Counted from the first letter of the stretch, positions 30,778 through 40,677 are shown. The stretch: DNA of 41,457 bases from an uncultured Sediminibacterium sp. (GCA_937911175.1 CALDSE010000018.1:1-41457); one strand, 5' to 3'. Program-made: numbers and translations. The notes: generated from the sequence alone by a model not told the origin.

Positions 30778-32985
30778 ATGCGCAATATTATGACATACGT
30801 AAAACAAAATAAGTGGAAATTCTTTGCCACTTTAGTATTAGTAGGAGGGTTGTTTTTCGCTTTTAACACCTTCAATACTGCTAATTCAGAAACTTCAGAA
30901 ATTAGACATAGGAAACTATTATCTACTATAGGTCGTTTATTAGAAAGTGAGCATTATAGCCCAAGGGTAATAGATGATAAATTTTCAAAAGAAGTTTTTG
31001 ATGCTTATTTAAAAACCTTAGATCCTGAAAAAAATATTCTACTTCAATCAGATGTCGATTCTTTAAAAGTTTTCGCTACCACTATTGACGATGAAATTCA
31101 TGGAGCAGCCATTCAATTTGAACCTGCTGCAACTGCTATTTATGAAAGAAGAGCTAAAGAAATTAAAGCCATTTTTGAATCTATCATTGATAAGCCATTC
31201 GACTTTACCACAGATGATTCTTTAATGGTGGATACCGATAAAATGAATTATGCTGCTAATAAAGCAGAAAGAGTGAAAAGATGGAATGATGCAATTAAGT
31301 ATAAAGTATTGGATAGGTATGTTAGTTTATTAGAAGATAGAGAAAAGCATGCAAAGACGAAAGCAGAAAAAGCAGTAGCCGATTCTAGTAAAATAAAAGA
31401 TACAGTCAAAGATAATTTCATAGTGAAAACAGATATGGAGTTAGAAGCAGATGCCCGAGCGACAATAAAGAAAAATTATATTAAAAGATTTAGTCTTCTA
31501 GAAAAAACTTTTGATAAAGAAAAAAGATTTGAATCGTTTTTAAATTCCATTACTAGTTTAATGGATCCGCATACCGATTATTTTGCACCCATTGAAAAAA
31601 GATCTTTCACTGAGCAAATGAGCGGCACTTTTTATGGTATTGGTGCTCAGTTAACGCAGGATGATAATGGGGTAAAGATTGCAAGTGTTCAGCCAGGCGG
31701 CGCTGCTTGGAAGTCGGGGCTCATAGTAGTCAATGACGTCATTGTAAAAATTGCACAAGGCGCCGAAGAGCCGGTAGATGTGACTGGATATGAAACCACA
31801 GAAGCGGTAAAATTAATAAGAGGAGACCTAGGTTCTGAAGTAAGGTTAACAGTAAGAAAGCCAGATGGTACGACTAAAGTAGTGGTATTGATAAGAGAGA
31901 AAATTGTTTTAGATGAAGGTTTTGCAAGAAGTGCTGTTATTCAAAATGGGAATGAAAAAATTGGCTATATATTACTACCCGATTTTTATGCTGACTTTGA
32001 AAGAGAAGAGGGCGCAAGATGTTCAAAAGATATTGCGAAGGAGGTAGAAAAATTAAAAGCAGAAAAAGTAAAAGGTATTATTATTGATGTTAGATATAAT
32101 GGAGGTGGTTCTTTATACGAAGTAGTTCAAATGGCAGGTTTGTTTATTGATAAAGGACCTATTGTTCAAATTAGAAGTAAAGAAGGAAGGTCTCAAATAT
32201 TATCTGATGAAACACCAGGTATTTTATACGATGGCCCACTCGTGGTGATGGTGAATGAATTTAGCGCCTCTGCAAGTGAAATTTTTGCAGGTGCTATACA
32301 AGATTATAAAAGAGGTTTAATTGTAGGAAGTACTTCTAGTTATGGAAAGGGTACTGTGCAAAGAAATGTGGCTTTCGGAAAACCATTAGATGCGATGGGT
32401 ATTCAAACTGAATATGGGGCGGTGAAATTAACCTTCCAAAAGTTTTATAGAGTGACTGGCAGTTCAACACAAAGAAAAGGAGTAGTGCCAGATGTCGTAT
32501 TCCCTGATGACTATGAGTTTTTGAAATACCGTGAAAAAGACAATCCATCTGCCTTACCATGGGATGAAATGGAGCGTGCTAAGTTCTCTCCTTGGACAAG
32601 TTCAAATGAAATTGCTACTATTGCTGCTAAAGCAAATAATAAAATCAAAAACGATACAGCCACTATTCGTTTTAAGAAAAACTTACAATGGGTATCTGCC
32701 CAAGTAGACAAGTCGGTTACTTTAGAGATTAATAAATACAGACAGTATAAAAAAGAAATTCAAAATGTTATTCAGCAAAATGAAAACATATTGAAATTAA
32801 AGACACCTATGACGGTAAGTGCTTTGAAAGCAGATTATGATAAGTTTTATAATAACCCAGATAAAACAAAGCAAGATAGATACCAGGCTTGGTTGAAAAT
32901 GGTCGCTAAAGATATTCAAGTAAATGAGTCTAGTAAATTATTAACAGCGTTTGCTAAACCTAATTTAATAGCAAAAAAAGGATAG
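30778..32985 (+). CDS. Tail-specific carboxy-terminal processing protease (Prc/CtpA family, S41)
   Basis: A periplasmic serine protease of 735 residues. A membrane anchor or signal (about 14-34) comes first, then a Prc-type N-terminal helical region (to about 240), a PDZ domain (about 265-350: FYGIGAQLTQDDNGVKIASVQPGGAAWKSGL), the S41 core with NGGGSLYEVVQMAGLF, and the catalytic Ser in EFSASASEIFAGA (about 498) with Lys524 in SYGKGTVQ. A C-terminal domain (DUF3340-like) follows. Such proteases degrade or trim periplasmic proteins from the C-terminus. The ATG at 30790 (MTYVKQNKWK) is an alternative start, perhaps better given the promoter. It is followed 6 nt later by the NusG-like gene. Confidence 0.93.
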   Translation: MRNIMTYVKQNKWKFFATLVLVGGLFFAFNTFNTANSETSEIRHRKLLSTIGRLLESEHYSPRVIDDKFSKEVFDAYLKTLDPEKNILLQSDVDSLKVFATTIDDEIHGAAIQFEPAATAIYERRAKEIKAIFESIIDKPFDFTTDDSLMVDTDKMNYAANKAERVKRWNDAIKYKVLDRYVSLLEDREKHAKTKAEKAVADSSKIKDTVKDNFIVKTDMELEADARATIKKNYIKRFSLLEKTFDKEKRFESFLNSITSLMDPHTDYFAPIEKRSFTEQMSGTFYGIGAQLTQDDNGVKIASVQPGGAAWKSGLIVVNDVIVKIAQGAEEPVDVTGYETTEAVKLIRGDLGSEVRLTVRKPDGTTKVVVLIREKIVLDEGFARSAVIQNGNEKIGYILLPDFYADFEREEGARCSKDIAKEVEKLKAEKVKGIIIDVRYNGGGSLYEVVQMAGLFIDKGPIVQIRSKEGRSQILSDETPGILYDGPLVVMVNEFSASASEIFAGAIQDYKRGLIVGSTSSYGKGTVQRNVAFGKPLDAMGIQTEYGAVKLTFQKFYRVTGSSTQRKGVVPDVVFPDDYEFLKYREKDNPSALPWDEMERAKFSPWTSSNEIATIAAKANNKIKNDTATIRFKKNLQWVSAQVDKSVTLEINKYRQYKKEIQNVIQQNENILKLKTPMTVSALKADYDKFYNNPDKTKQDRYQAWLKMVAKDIQVNESSKLLTAFAKPNLIAKKG

Positions 32986-32991
32986 AGGAGT

Positions 32992-33510
32992 ATGAAAGTA
33001 GAAGCTTCAGCCAATGTAAAAACATGGCATGTAATATATACAAAGTCTAAGTGGGAGAAAAAGGTAGACGGCTTATTAACTAAAAATGGCTTTGAAAGCT
33101 GGTGCCCTGTTCAAAAAAGAGAAAGGCAATGGTCTGATCGTAAAAAAATTATTGAAGAGCCTTTGTTTAGATCTTATGTTTTTATCAAAGCCAGCAAAGA
33201 AGACCACGCAAAAATTTTATCTACTATAGGAGTGGTTAATTTTTTATACTTTCTTAGAAAACCTGCCATTATAAGAGATAATGAAATTGAGGCTATTCGT
33301 AAATACTTAGGACAATCGGATGCCACCATTCAGATAGTTGATATGGCGAATATACCTCCACAGACTAAAGTAGAAATTAACCAAGGGTTATTTATGGGAC
33401 AGAAGGGAGAGGTAGTGAAGACGAGTAAAAAATCGGTGTATGTGAAATTGGAGAGTATAAATATGATGATGATTGTAGAGTTTAAAGCATCCGAAGTTTC
33501 GCTTCAATAA
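32992..33510 (+). CDS. NusG paralogue of the UpxY/RfaH-like transcription (anti)terminator family
   Basis: A 172-residue protein with a NusG N-terminal domain (about 10-110: TWHVIYTKSKWEKKVDGLL, FRSYVFIKA, VNFLYFLRKPAIIRD) and a C-terminal KOW domain (about 120-172: GLFMGQKGEVVKTSKKSVYVKLE). Sequence and size fit UpxY-type NusG paralogues that act as operon-specific elongation factors, mostly for surface polysaccharide loci in Bacteroidota. The housekeeping NusG of the phylum is normally encoded near rplK and differs in sequence. No polysaccharide operon follows here, so its target is elsewhere or unknown. It lies 6 nt after the protease gene and is convergent with mtaB (5-nt gap). Confidence 0.85.
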   Translation: MKVEASANVKTWHVIYTKSKWEKKVDGLLTKNGFESWCPVQKRERQWSDRKKIIEEPLFRSYVFIKASKEDHAKILSTIGVVNFLYFLRKPAIIRDNEIEAIRKYLGQSDATIQIVDMANIPPQTKVEINQGLFMGQKGEVVKTSKKSVYVKLESINMMMIVEFKASEVSLQ

Positions 33511-33515
33511 TTTTT

Positions 33516-34811
33516 CTACAATAATTTCCAATCAATAATTTGGTTGCTCCACTCGGCTCGATGCGGTGTTTCTACTTTTATATAGTTATCGGTAAAGCCT
33601 TCTAACATTAACATGCCCTCGTTTTCTTTATTTACTTTAGGCGACTCAAATAATACTTTTCGAGTAGCGCCTCTTTGGCTTTCGGTAAAGTATTGTAGTT
33701 TTTGATAAGATAAATTCCTAAGTATTTTATTTCTTTCATGACGCTCCTGCATAGGTACAATGGGCTTAATGGTCAAGGCCTTTGTAGCTGCTCTTTCTGA
33801 ATAAGTAAATACATGTAAATAAGCAATGTCTAATGCATGTATAAATTCAAGGCTTTCTTTAAAATAGTCTTCTGTTTCACCGGGTGACCCCACAATCACA
33901 TCTACACCAATACAAGCATGGGGCATAATTTTTTTAATCAGGTCCACTCTTTCTTGGTATAAATCGCGGGTATATCTTCTTTGCATTAATTTCAAAACAG
34001 CATCCGACCCACTTTGTAATGGAATATGAAAATGAGGCATGATGCGTTTACTCTTTGCAACAAATTCTATTATTTCATTGGTGAGTAAATTCGGCTCAAT
34101 AGAGGAGATGCGGTACCTAGGCATATTTGTTTCTTGCTCTAAGGCTTTCAGTAAGTCAAAGAAATTTTCTGTATGTTTTTTTCCACCTTCTTCACTTTTA
34201 CCAAAGTCTCCTAAATTAATGCCTGTTAATACAATTTCTTTTACACCCTTGCTAGCAAGTGTTTGTGCATCTGCTACTACATTTTCAATACGGTCACTTC
34301 TACTTTTACCTCGTGCCATAGGTATGGTGCAAAAAGTACAACTGTAATCACAGCCATCTTGTACTTTTAAAAAAGTACGGGTTCTATCATTGACTGAATA
34401 AGAACTTTTAAAATCGGTAACGGTATCAATATCGCAACTACAAATTTTAGTGGCATCGCCCTTTGTTAAATTGGCTAAATGAGGAACAAGGTTAAATTTT
34501 TCTGAAGCGCCTAATACTAAATCTACGCCGGGAATTTCAGCAATTTCTTTAGGCTTTAATTGTGCATAGCAACCGGTAATAACTACAAAACTTTCTGGAG
34601 CCAGTCTTTGAATTCTTCTCACTAACTGACGACATTCCTTATCTGCATTTTCTGTAACAGAACAGGTATTGATCACATATATATCGGCCTTCTCTGTAAA
34701 TGCTTTTTTTTCGAAGCCTTCCTTCTCTAATTGTCTAGAAAGGGTGGAAGTCTCTGAAAAATTCAGTTTACAGCCTAAAGTATGAAAAGCGACCGATCGA
34801 TTTGTATCCAT
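33516..34811 (-). CDS. mtaB: tRNA t6A37 methylthiotransferase MtaB
   Basis: A radical-SAM enzyme that adds a methylthio group to t6A37 of ANN-decoding tRNAs (ms2t6A). It has 431 residues. The N-terminal UPF0004 domain carries three cluster cysteines, Cys14, Cys50 and Cys81 (FHTLGCKLNFSET, VINTCSVTENAD, ITGCYAQL). The radical-SAM motif CxxxCxxC is at Cys154, Cys158 and Cys161 in GCDYSCTFCTIPMARGK, and a TRAM-like domain is at the C-terminus. CKLNFSET and the length favour MtaB over MiaB or RimO. A TATCTTTG -7 box lies 7 nt before the ATG (34819-34826, minus strand), suggesting a very short 5' leader. Confidence 0.94.
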   Translation of the reverse strand: MDTNRSVAFHTLGCKLNFSETSTLSRQLEKEGFEKKAFTEKADIYVINTCSVTENADKECRQLVRRIQRLAPESFVVITGCYAQLKPKEIAEIPGVDLVLGASEKFNLVPHLANLTKGDATKICSCDIDTVTDFKSSYSVNDRTRTFLKVQDGCDYSCTFCTIPMARGKSRSDRIENVVADAQTLASKGVKEIVLTGINLGDFGKSEEGGKKHTENFFDLLKALEQETNMPRYRISSIEPNLLTNEIIEFVAKSKRIMPHFHIPLQSGSDAVLKLMQRRYTRDLYQERVDLIKKIMPHACIGVDVIVGSPGETEDYFKESLEFIHALDIAYLHVFTYSERAATKALTIKPIVPMQERHERNKILRNLSYQKLQYFTESQRGATRKVLFESPKVNKENEGMLMLEGFTDNYIKVETPHRAEWSNQIIDWKLL

Positions 34812-34818
34812 GAGGGCT

Positions 34819-34826
34819 CAAAGATA
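34819..34826 (-). promoter_or_regulatory. Candidate -7 box for mtaB, next to its start codon
   Basis: TATCTTTG fits TAnnTTTG and ends 7 nt before the mtaB ATG, so the transcript would be leaderless or nearly so, as proposed for the his and trp leader peptides. No -33 element is visible. Confidence 0.5.
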
Positions 34827-34914
34827 AAAAACCTAGGGGGAATGGGGAAATCTTAAAATATACTTAAAGCCCCTATTATGGGTCTATTAATTTCCCATTT
34901 TGGCTAGTTTCAAT

Positions 34915-34922
34915 TAAGTTTG
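34915..34922 (+). promoter_or_regulatory. Candidate -7 box for the DUF2723 gene
   Basis: TAAGTTTG matches TAnnTTTG and is 20 nt from the ATG at 34943. A TTTTGG upstream is only 12 nt away, so the -33 part is uncertain. Confidence 0.5.
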
Positions 34923-34942
34923 CAACTAATAAAACACTCAAA

Positions 34943-37900
34943 ATGGACTTTAAGAAAATTAATAATTGGACGGGTTGGATCGTCACTTTAATTGCATGTA
35001 CAGTTTATGTTATGACCATTGAAGCAACAGGTAGTTTTTGGGACGCAGGTGAGTTTATTAGCAGTGCCTATAAATTACAAATTCCACATCCTCCAGGAGC
35101 GCCCATGTTTGTATTATTAGGCCGTGTATTTATTATCTTTTTTGGAGACAATCCTTTAACAGCAGCAAAGGCAGTTAATACCATGAGTGCGCTGGCAAGT
35201 GGCTTTACCGTTCTATTTTTATTTTGGACTATTACGCATTTTGCCAAAAGAATGGTGGAGACAGGCAAAGAGGTAGCCTTAACTACTCAACAAATTATTT
35301 TAATTATGGGCGCTGGTATAATAGGTGCCTTGGGATATACTTTTAGTGATACCGCTTGGTATAGTGCAGTAGAGGGAGAAGTTTATGCACTTAGTTCATT
35401 TTTCACCGCCTTGGTTTTTTGGGCTATTTTAAAATGGGAACATAAGTCCGATCAACCTGGTGCCGACAAATGGATCATCTTTATTTTCTATATCATGGGT
35501 GTATCTATTGGGGTGCATTTATTGAACTTATTAACTATTCCTGCCATTGTAATGGTGTATTATTTCAGACAATACAAGCCAAGCTTAATGGGTGGCTTAG
35601 TCGCTTTTGTAATTGGCGTTATTATTACAGGTTTTGTACAAGTATTTTTAATTCAATATACCATTAAGTGGGCGGGTGCCTTTGACGTTAATTTTGTGAA
35701 CTCAATGGGACTACCTTTCTTTTCTGGTTTTATATTCTTCTTCGTTTTAGTAGCTGTTATTTTAGCCCTAGGTATTCGATATGCCAATAAAAAAGGGTTT
35801 TACTTTTTAAAATTAGGTATCTGGTGTACTACCTTTTTCTTATTAGGCTATACCAGTTATTTAACCACCATGGTGCGTTCTAACGCAGATCCTTCTGTGG
35901 ATATGTATAATGTAGACAATCCTGTTACTTTAATGGGTTACTTAGGAAGAGAGCAATACGGCGACTGGCCTGTTTTATTCGGACCAGACTATGTCGATAA
36001 AGTGGAGAATGTAGAAAATGGAGATCAATATGTGAAAGCAAAAACTACTTATGAGATTGCTGGTAAAAACTTTAAAAGAGATTGGTCTTCTGCGCCATCG
36101 GCTCACTTGTTTCCAAGAATGTGGGACTCTGACAATGACAGAGGTCAGATGGATAGCTTTAAAGCCTTTGCAGGAGTGGAAGACGGAACGCCTCCTACAT
36201 TAAGAGATAATATCAAGTACTTCACGAATTACCAATTTGGTTTTATGTACCTGCGTTATTTTCTATGGAATTTTGCAGGCAAGCAAAACGATTTACAAGG
36301 TTTTGGAAATGTAAGAGATGGTAATTTCAGTACAGGTATTTCTTTTATTGATAATTTCATTTTTGGCGACCAATCTAAATTACCCGATAGTATCAAGAAT
36401 AATAATAAAGCGCATAATTCTTTATTTATGCTGCCTTTTCTTTTAGGTATACTTGGATTTATTTTTCAATACCAAAAAAATAAAAAAGATTTTATAGTCA
36501 CTGGACTACTTTTCTTTTTCACAGGTATTGCCATTGTTATTTATTTGAACCAACAAAGTTTACAACCACGTGAGCGTGATTATGCTTATGTAGGGTCCTT
36601 CTATGCCTTTGCTATTTGGATTGGATTGGGCGTTTTACAAATTGCTATTTGGTTAGAGAAATTCTTAAATAAAAAAATGGCAGCTATTGCGGCCACCGTT
36701 ATTTCGTTTTTAGCGGTACCGGCATTAATGGCACAACAAGAATGGGATGACCATGATAGAAGTCAAAAAACATTACCACGCGATTTAGCACGTAATTATT
36801 TAGAAAGCTGTCCTCCGAATGCTATTTTATTTTCTTTTGGAGACAATGATACTTATCCTTTATGGTATGCACAAGAGGTAGAAGGCATTAGACCTGATGT
36901 GCGTGTTGTGGTGAATAGTTTATTAGGCTCTGATTGGTATATGAAAGAGCTTAGGTATAAAGTAAATAAGAGTGATAAATTTGATCTCATTTTTACCGAA
37001 GAACAAGTATCTGGCAGTAAGTTAAATGTAGCTTATTACAATGCTGTACCTGGTTTTGGGGAGGCTACCTACCATGACTTAGATTCTGTTTTTAGAAATG
37101 TAATTGCAGATCCTTTAGGTAAATACCAGGCTTCTACACAAGAAGGGCCTGTGAATATTTTTCCTACCCATAAATTTAAAGTACCTGTAAATAAGGCTAA
37201 CGCATTGGCATCAGGAATTGCAAAACCTACAGATATATTAGTAGATGAATTATTGATTGACTTTAATCCTAATAGACAATACTTGCTTAAAAATGAAATG
37301 GCTATTTATGCCATCATCGCTACTTCGCAATTTAAAAGACCTATTTGCTTTACTTCTACGCAAGAATTAAAAGAAATGGGATTAGATAAATATGTTCGTC
37401 AAACAGGTATGTCTTATCAATTGGTGCCTGCAATTGGTCAAAGCATTGATACAGACATTTCTTATAAAAACATTATGACTAAGTTCACTTTTGGAAATGC
37501 TAAAAATCCGAATGTGTATTTTGATGAAGAAAATCGCAGACATTTAAATTCTATTCGTTTAACTATTGCACAAATAGCCCAAGCTTTAGTAAGCGAAGGC
37601 AAATTAGACAGTGCTAGACAAATTATTAGAAAATTAGACAGTGAAACCAATGAGAAGAGTTTCCCTTATGGTATGACTTCTAACAGAGGTAACCAACATA
37701 ATTATTTCTCTTATATTTTATTACAGTCATGTTATGCAGCTGGTGAAATGAATATTGCCAAGAAAATAGCTAGTTCTGTGTTGAAGGACTTAAATCAATC
37801 AATTGCTTATTATAAATCATTGGGTGACCCAATGTCTGAAGACCAGTATATGCAAAACCTTGAGAATGCTTATCAAAACAAGCCTAATGGCTTAAGCAAT

Positions 37901-37993
37901 AAGCAAATAGTATTTGTGCAAGACGCCTTAACTACTTATCAACTTATTGCAGCTATTGAAAAAATGAATCAAGACTTTGCAGTAAAAAAATAG
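34943..37993 (+). CDS. DUF2723 / GT117-family membrane protein
   Basis: A 1016-residue inner-membrane protein. The N-terminal part (about 1-330) is a multi-pass domain of the GT-C glycosyltransferase type. Its opening motif, ATGSFWDAGEFISSAYKLQIPHPPGAP, has an acidic pair (WDAGE) like the catalytic loop of protein O-mannosyltransferases and is diagnostic for DUF2723. Further membrane helices follow around 500-600 (with QPRERDYAYVGSFYAFAIW), then a long soluble C-terminal region (about 610-1016) that starts LESCPPNAILFSFGDNDTYPLWY and ends in a helical tail. A role in glycan transfer to surface proteins is a family-level inference. It has its own promoter-like box and a strong terminator. Confidence 0.86.
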   Translation: MDFKKINNWTGWIVTLIACTVYVMTIEATGSFWDAGEFISSAYKLQIPHPPGAPMFVLLGRVFIIFFGDNPLTAAKAVNTMSALASGFTVLFLFWTITHFAKRMVETGKEVALTTQQIILIMGAGIIGALGYTFSDTAWYSAVEGEVYALSSFFTALVFWAILKWEHKSDQPGADKWIIFIFYIMGVSIGVHLLNLLTIPAIVMVYYFRQYKPSLMGGLVAFVIGVIITGFVQVFLIQYTIKWAGAFDVNFVNSMGLPFFSGFIFFFVLVAVILALGIRYANKKGFYFLKLGIWCTTFFLLGYTSYLTTMVRSNADPSVDMYNVDNPVTLMGYLGREQYGDWPVLFGPDYVDKVENVENGDQYVKAKTTYEIAGKNFKRDWSSAPSAHLFPRMWDSDNDRGQMDSFKAFAGVEDGTPPTLRDNIKYFTNYQFGFMYLRYFLWNFAGKQNDLQGFGNVRDGNFSTGISFIDNFIFGDQSKLPDSIKNNNKAHNSLFMLPFLLGILGFIFQYQKNKKDFIVTGLLFFFTGIAIVIYLNQQSLQPRERDYAYVGSFYAFAIWIGLGVLQIAIWLEKFLNKKMAAIAATVISFLAVPALMAQQEWDDHDRSQKTLPRDLARNYLESCPPNAILFSFGDNDTYPLWYAQEVEGIRPDVRVVVNSLLGSDWYMKELRYKVNKSDKFDLIFTEEQVSGSKLNVAYYNAVPGFGEATYHDLDSVFRNVIADPLGKYQASTQEGPVNIFPTHKFKVPVNKANALASGIAKPTDILVDELLIDFNPNRQYLLKNEMAIYAIIATSQFKRPICFTSTQELKEMGLDKYVRQTGMSYQLVPAIGQSIDTDISYKNIMTKFTFGNAKNPNVYFDEENRRHLNSIRLTIAQIAQALVSEGKLDSARQIIRKLDSETNEKSFPYGMTSNRGNQHNYFSYILLQSCYAAGEMNIAKKIASSVLKDLNQSIAYYKSLGDPMSEDQYMQNLENAYQNKPNGLSNKQIVFVQDALTTYQLIAAIEKMNQDFAVKK

Positions 37994-38014
37994 TACATAA
38001 CATATCTAGAATAC

Positions 38015-38052
38015 AAAAAAAGGTCCTCCGATAAATTGGAGGACCTTTTTTT
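38015..38052. terminator. Bidirectional Rho-independent terminator
   Basis: AAAAAAAGGTCCTCC and GGAGGACCTTTTTTT pair perfectly (15 bp) around an 8-nt loop, between the rightward DUF2723 gene and the leftward cysteine desulfurase gene. The A- and T-runs at the two ends let it stop transcription in both directions. Confidence 0.95.
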
Positions 38053-38077
38053 ATTGAATAAGTTTAAACGAATGAAT

Positions 38078-39205
38078 TTATAAAATAGTTAATAGGGTAG
38101 CTACTACTTTATCAATCTCTGCTTTTGTATTGTGTTTAGAGAAAGAGAAACGAACGGTAACATCAATGCTTCCTTTGTGAAGCGCATGCATTACATGAGA
38201 ACCGGTCTGTGCTCCACTAGAGCAGGCGCTGCCACCGCTAGCGCAAATATGTTGAATATCTAGGTTAAATAAAATCATTTCTGTTTTTTCCGACTTAGGA
38301 AAATTAACACTAAGGGTAGTGTAAAGACTTTTTCCAAAAGGATCGCCATTAAAACTTACCCCAGGAACTTTACTAACCAGTTCGTCGTGCATGTATTTTT
38401 TTAGACCAGCAATAGTTACACTGTCTTTTTCGAAATTTTCAGTAGCCATTTCTAAAGCTTTCGCTAAACCAACAATGCCATATAAATTTTCAGTACCCGC
38501 GCGCATATTTCTTTCCTGTGCCCCGCCGTGTAATAAAGGGTTAATCTTTATATTTTCACTAATGTATAATATGCCTACGCCTTTTGGTCCGTGAAATTTA
38601 TGTCCAGCGCCTGTGATAAAATCTACGGGGGTATTGGCTAAGTCAAAAGGGAAATGCCCCACGGTTTGAACGGTATCGCTATGGAAATAAGCATTGTACT
38701 TTTTACAAATAGCACCTACTTCCATTAGGTCAATCATATTACCAATTTCATTATTAGCATGCATAATACTCACAATAGTTTTTTCATTATTTGTTGCAAG
38801 AATTTGTTCAAGATGAGCAGTATCTATATGGCCATTGGGAAGAATATTCACCAAACTAAGTTTTGCATTATATTTTTTAGCCAAATGGCTTACTGTATGA
38901 AGGGTAGCATGGTGTTCGATAGAAGAGCTCACAATATGCTTGCAGTCCAAATTTTCCATGGCTGCATGTAAAACAGTATTACTGCTTTCAGTGCCTCCAC
39001 TTGTAAAAAATATTTCAGCAGGACGGGCGCCTAAAATTTTAGCCACCTGCTTTCTTGCTTGTTCAATGGCCATTCTTGTTTCACGCCCATAACTATATAT
39101 AGCAGAAGGGTTGCCAAATTTCTCGGTCATATAAGGCATCATGGCTTCTAAGACCAAGGGATCTAGTGAAGTAGTAGCTGCATTATCAAAATAAATTCTT
39201 TCCAT
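38078..39205 (-). CDS. Cysteine desulfurase (NifS/IscS family)
   Basis: A PLP enzyme that releases sulfur from cysteine for Fe-S clusters or tRNA thiolation. It has 375 residues. The PLP lysine is Lys203 in ITGAGHKFHGPKG, and the persulfide cysteine is Cys328 in ASGGSACSSGAQ. The start IYFDNAATTSLDP and the SIEHHATLHT segment are typical. The active-site cysteine loop places it in the NifS/IscS group (class I), not SufS, but no iscU or iscR gene is adjacent, so its partner is unclear. A tRNA thiolation role (MnmA, TusA-like) cannot be excluded. It lies 48 nt after glmM on the same strand. Confidence 0.93.
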   Translation of the reverse strand: MERIYFDNAATTSLDPLVLEAMMPYMTEKFGNPSAIYSYGRETRMAIEQARKQVAKILGARPAEIFFTSGGTESSNTVLHAAMENLDCKHIVSSSIEHHATLHTVSHLAKKYNAKLSLVNILPNGHIDTAHLEQILATNNEKTIVSIMHANNEIGNMIDLMEVGAICKKYNAYFHSDTVQTVGHFPFDLANTPVDFITGAGHKFHGPKGVGILYISENIKINPLLHGGAQERNMRAGTENLYGIVGLAKALEMATENFEKDSVTIAGLKKYMHDELVSKVPGVSFNGDPFGKSLYTTLSVNFPKSEKTEMILFNLDIQHICASGGSACSSGAQTGSHVMHALHKGSIDVTVRFSFSKHNTKAEIDKVVATLLTIL

Positions 39206-39253
39206 TGTCTATATATAACTAGTCTATAATGAAGATTCTAAACTTTTTCTAAG

Positions 39254-40636
39254 TTAGTTAATTGTTCCTATAATTGAAATAATCTCGTCTGCTAATTTAT
39301 CGGCAGCGGCCTGTGAGGGTGCTTCTGTATAAATACGAATAATAGGTTCTGTATTACTAGACCTTAGATGTACCCATTCATTTTCAAAATCAATTTTAAA
39401 GCCATCTTCTTTATTAATAGGGAAGGCTGCAAATTTTGTAGCGAGTACCTCAAATATTTTACTCAGTGAAATAGAGGCGTCAAGATCCATTTTTTTCTTA
39501 CTCATAAAATAAGCAGGGTAGCTGGCTCTCAAAGCAGAAGCGCTCATTTTACTTTTTGCTAAATGCGTCAAAAATAAAGCAATACCAATTAAGGCGTCTC
39601 TTCCGTAATGTAAATCAGGTACAATGATACCACCATTCCCTTCACCTCCTATAACGGCTTTTTCATTTTTCATTTTATTCACCACATTCACTTCACCTAC
39701 AGCGCTTGCGAAATAAGAGCAGCCATATTTTTCAGTAACATCTCTTAAAGCACGGGTAGAAGATAAATTACTAACAGTGGCCCCTTTTTTATTTTGTAAA
39801 ATATAATCAGCTACAGCTACCAGTGTATATTCTTCTCCAAATAATTCTCCATTTTCACTTACAAAACATAGGCGGTCTACATCGGGGTCTACGGCAATAC
39901 CTAAACTTGCTTTTTTAGAAATTACTGTATCGCAAAGTTCAGTAAGGTTTTCTTTTAAAGGTTCTGGGTTATGCGCAAAATTGCCATGCATATCGCCATT
40001 TAAAATTGTAATATTATTTACACCGATGGCTTTTAGTAAGGCAGGCACTGTAAAAGCACCTGAACTATTAATGGCATCCACTACCACTGAAAAATTAGCT
40101 GCTTTTATAGCATTCACATCTACTAGTGGGTAATTAAGAATGGCTTGAATATGTTTTTCAAGACTATTATTATTAGAAATTATTTTTCCTAAATGGTCTA
40201 TTTCTGCGTAATTAAAATCTTCGTTAGCGGCTAAGGTTAAAATAGTTTTTCCTTCCTCCCCACTTACAAACTCTCCTTTTTCATTTAATAATTTTAAAGC
40301 ATTCCACTGTTTAGGGTTATGGCTGGCCGTTAAAATAATACCTCCATCTGCTTTTTCAAAAACTACGGCCATTTCAACGGTGGGCGTGGTGCTTAATCCC
40401 AAATGAATTACATCTATACCTAAGGCCAAAAGGCTCTGTTCTACCAATACTTCTACCATTTCCCCGCTCATTCTTCCGTCTCTACCCACCACTACTTTTT
40501 TCTTGCCAGGTGCTTTATGGAGAAGCCAGCTGCCATAGGCAGAGGCAAACTTAACAATGTCGATAGGAGTAAGGTTATCATTGGGTTTACCTCCAATGGT
40601 GCCCCTAAATCCTGAAATACTCTTAATAAGTGACAT
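39254..40636 (-). CDS. glmM: Phosphoglucosamine mutase GlmM
   Basis: Converts glucosamine-6-phosphate to glucosamine-1-phosphate for UDP-GlcNAc. The 460 residues show the phosphohexomutase motifs: phosphoserine Ser105 in ILTASHNPKQWNALK, metal loop AVDPDVDRLCFV, sugar loop GGEGNGGIIVPDLHYGRDA, and phosphate loop LRSSNTEPIIRIY. GEGNGG is characteristic of GlmM rather than phosphomannomutases (GExSGH). The SSNTEP is a variation of the RPSGTEP seen in the PgcA-like paralogue in this window. It acts right after GlmS, encoded at the left edge. A TAAATTTG box precedes it by 33 nt. Confidence 0.92.
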   Translation of the reverse strand: MSLIKSISGFRGTIGGKPNDNLTPIDIVKFASAYGSWLLHKAPGKKKVVVGRDGRMSGEMVEVLVEQSLLALGIDVIHLGLSTTPTVEMAVVFEKADGGIILTASHNPKQWNALKLLNEKGEFVSGEEGKTILTLAANEDFNYAEIDHLGKIISNNNSLEKHIQAILNYPLVDVNAIKAANFSVVVDAINSSGAFTVPALLKAIGVNNITILNGDMHGNFAHNPEPLKENLTELCDTVISKKASLGIAVDPDVDRLCFVSENGELFGEEYTLVAVADYILQNKKGATVSNLSSTRALRDVTEKYGCSYFASAVGEVNVVNKMKNEKAVIGGEGNGGIIVPDLHYGRDALIGIALFLTHLAKSKMSASALRASYPAYFMSKKKMDLDASISLSKIFEVLATKFAAFPINKEDGFKIDFENEWVHLRSSNTEPIIRIYTEAPSQAAADKLADEIISIIGTIN

Positions 40637-40669
40637 AGCTGCTCTTTTTTACTTTATAAATTGGTTCGG

Positions 40670-40677
40670 CAAATTTA
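40670..40677 (-). promoter_or_regulatory. Candidate -7 box for glmM
   Basis: TAAATTTG on the minus strand matches TAnnTTTG, 33 nt upstream of the glmM ATG. The -33 position does not carry a TTG. The opposite strand must hold the promoter of the divergent PAP2 gene in the same 76-nt gap. Confidence 0.5.
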
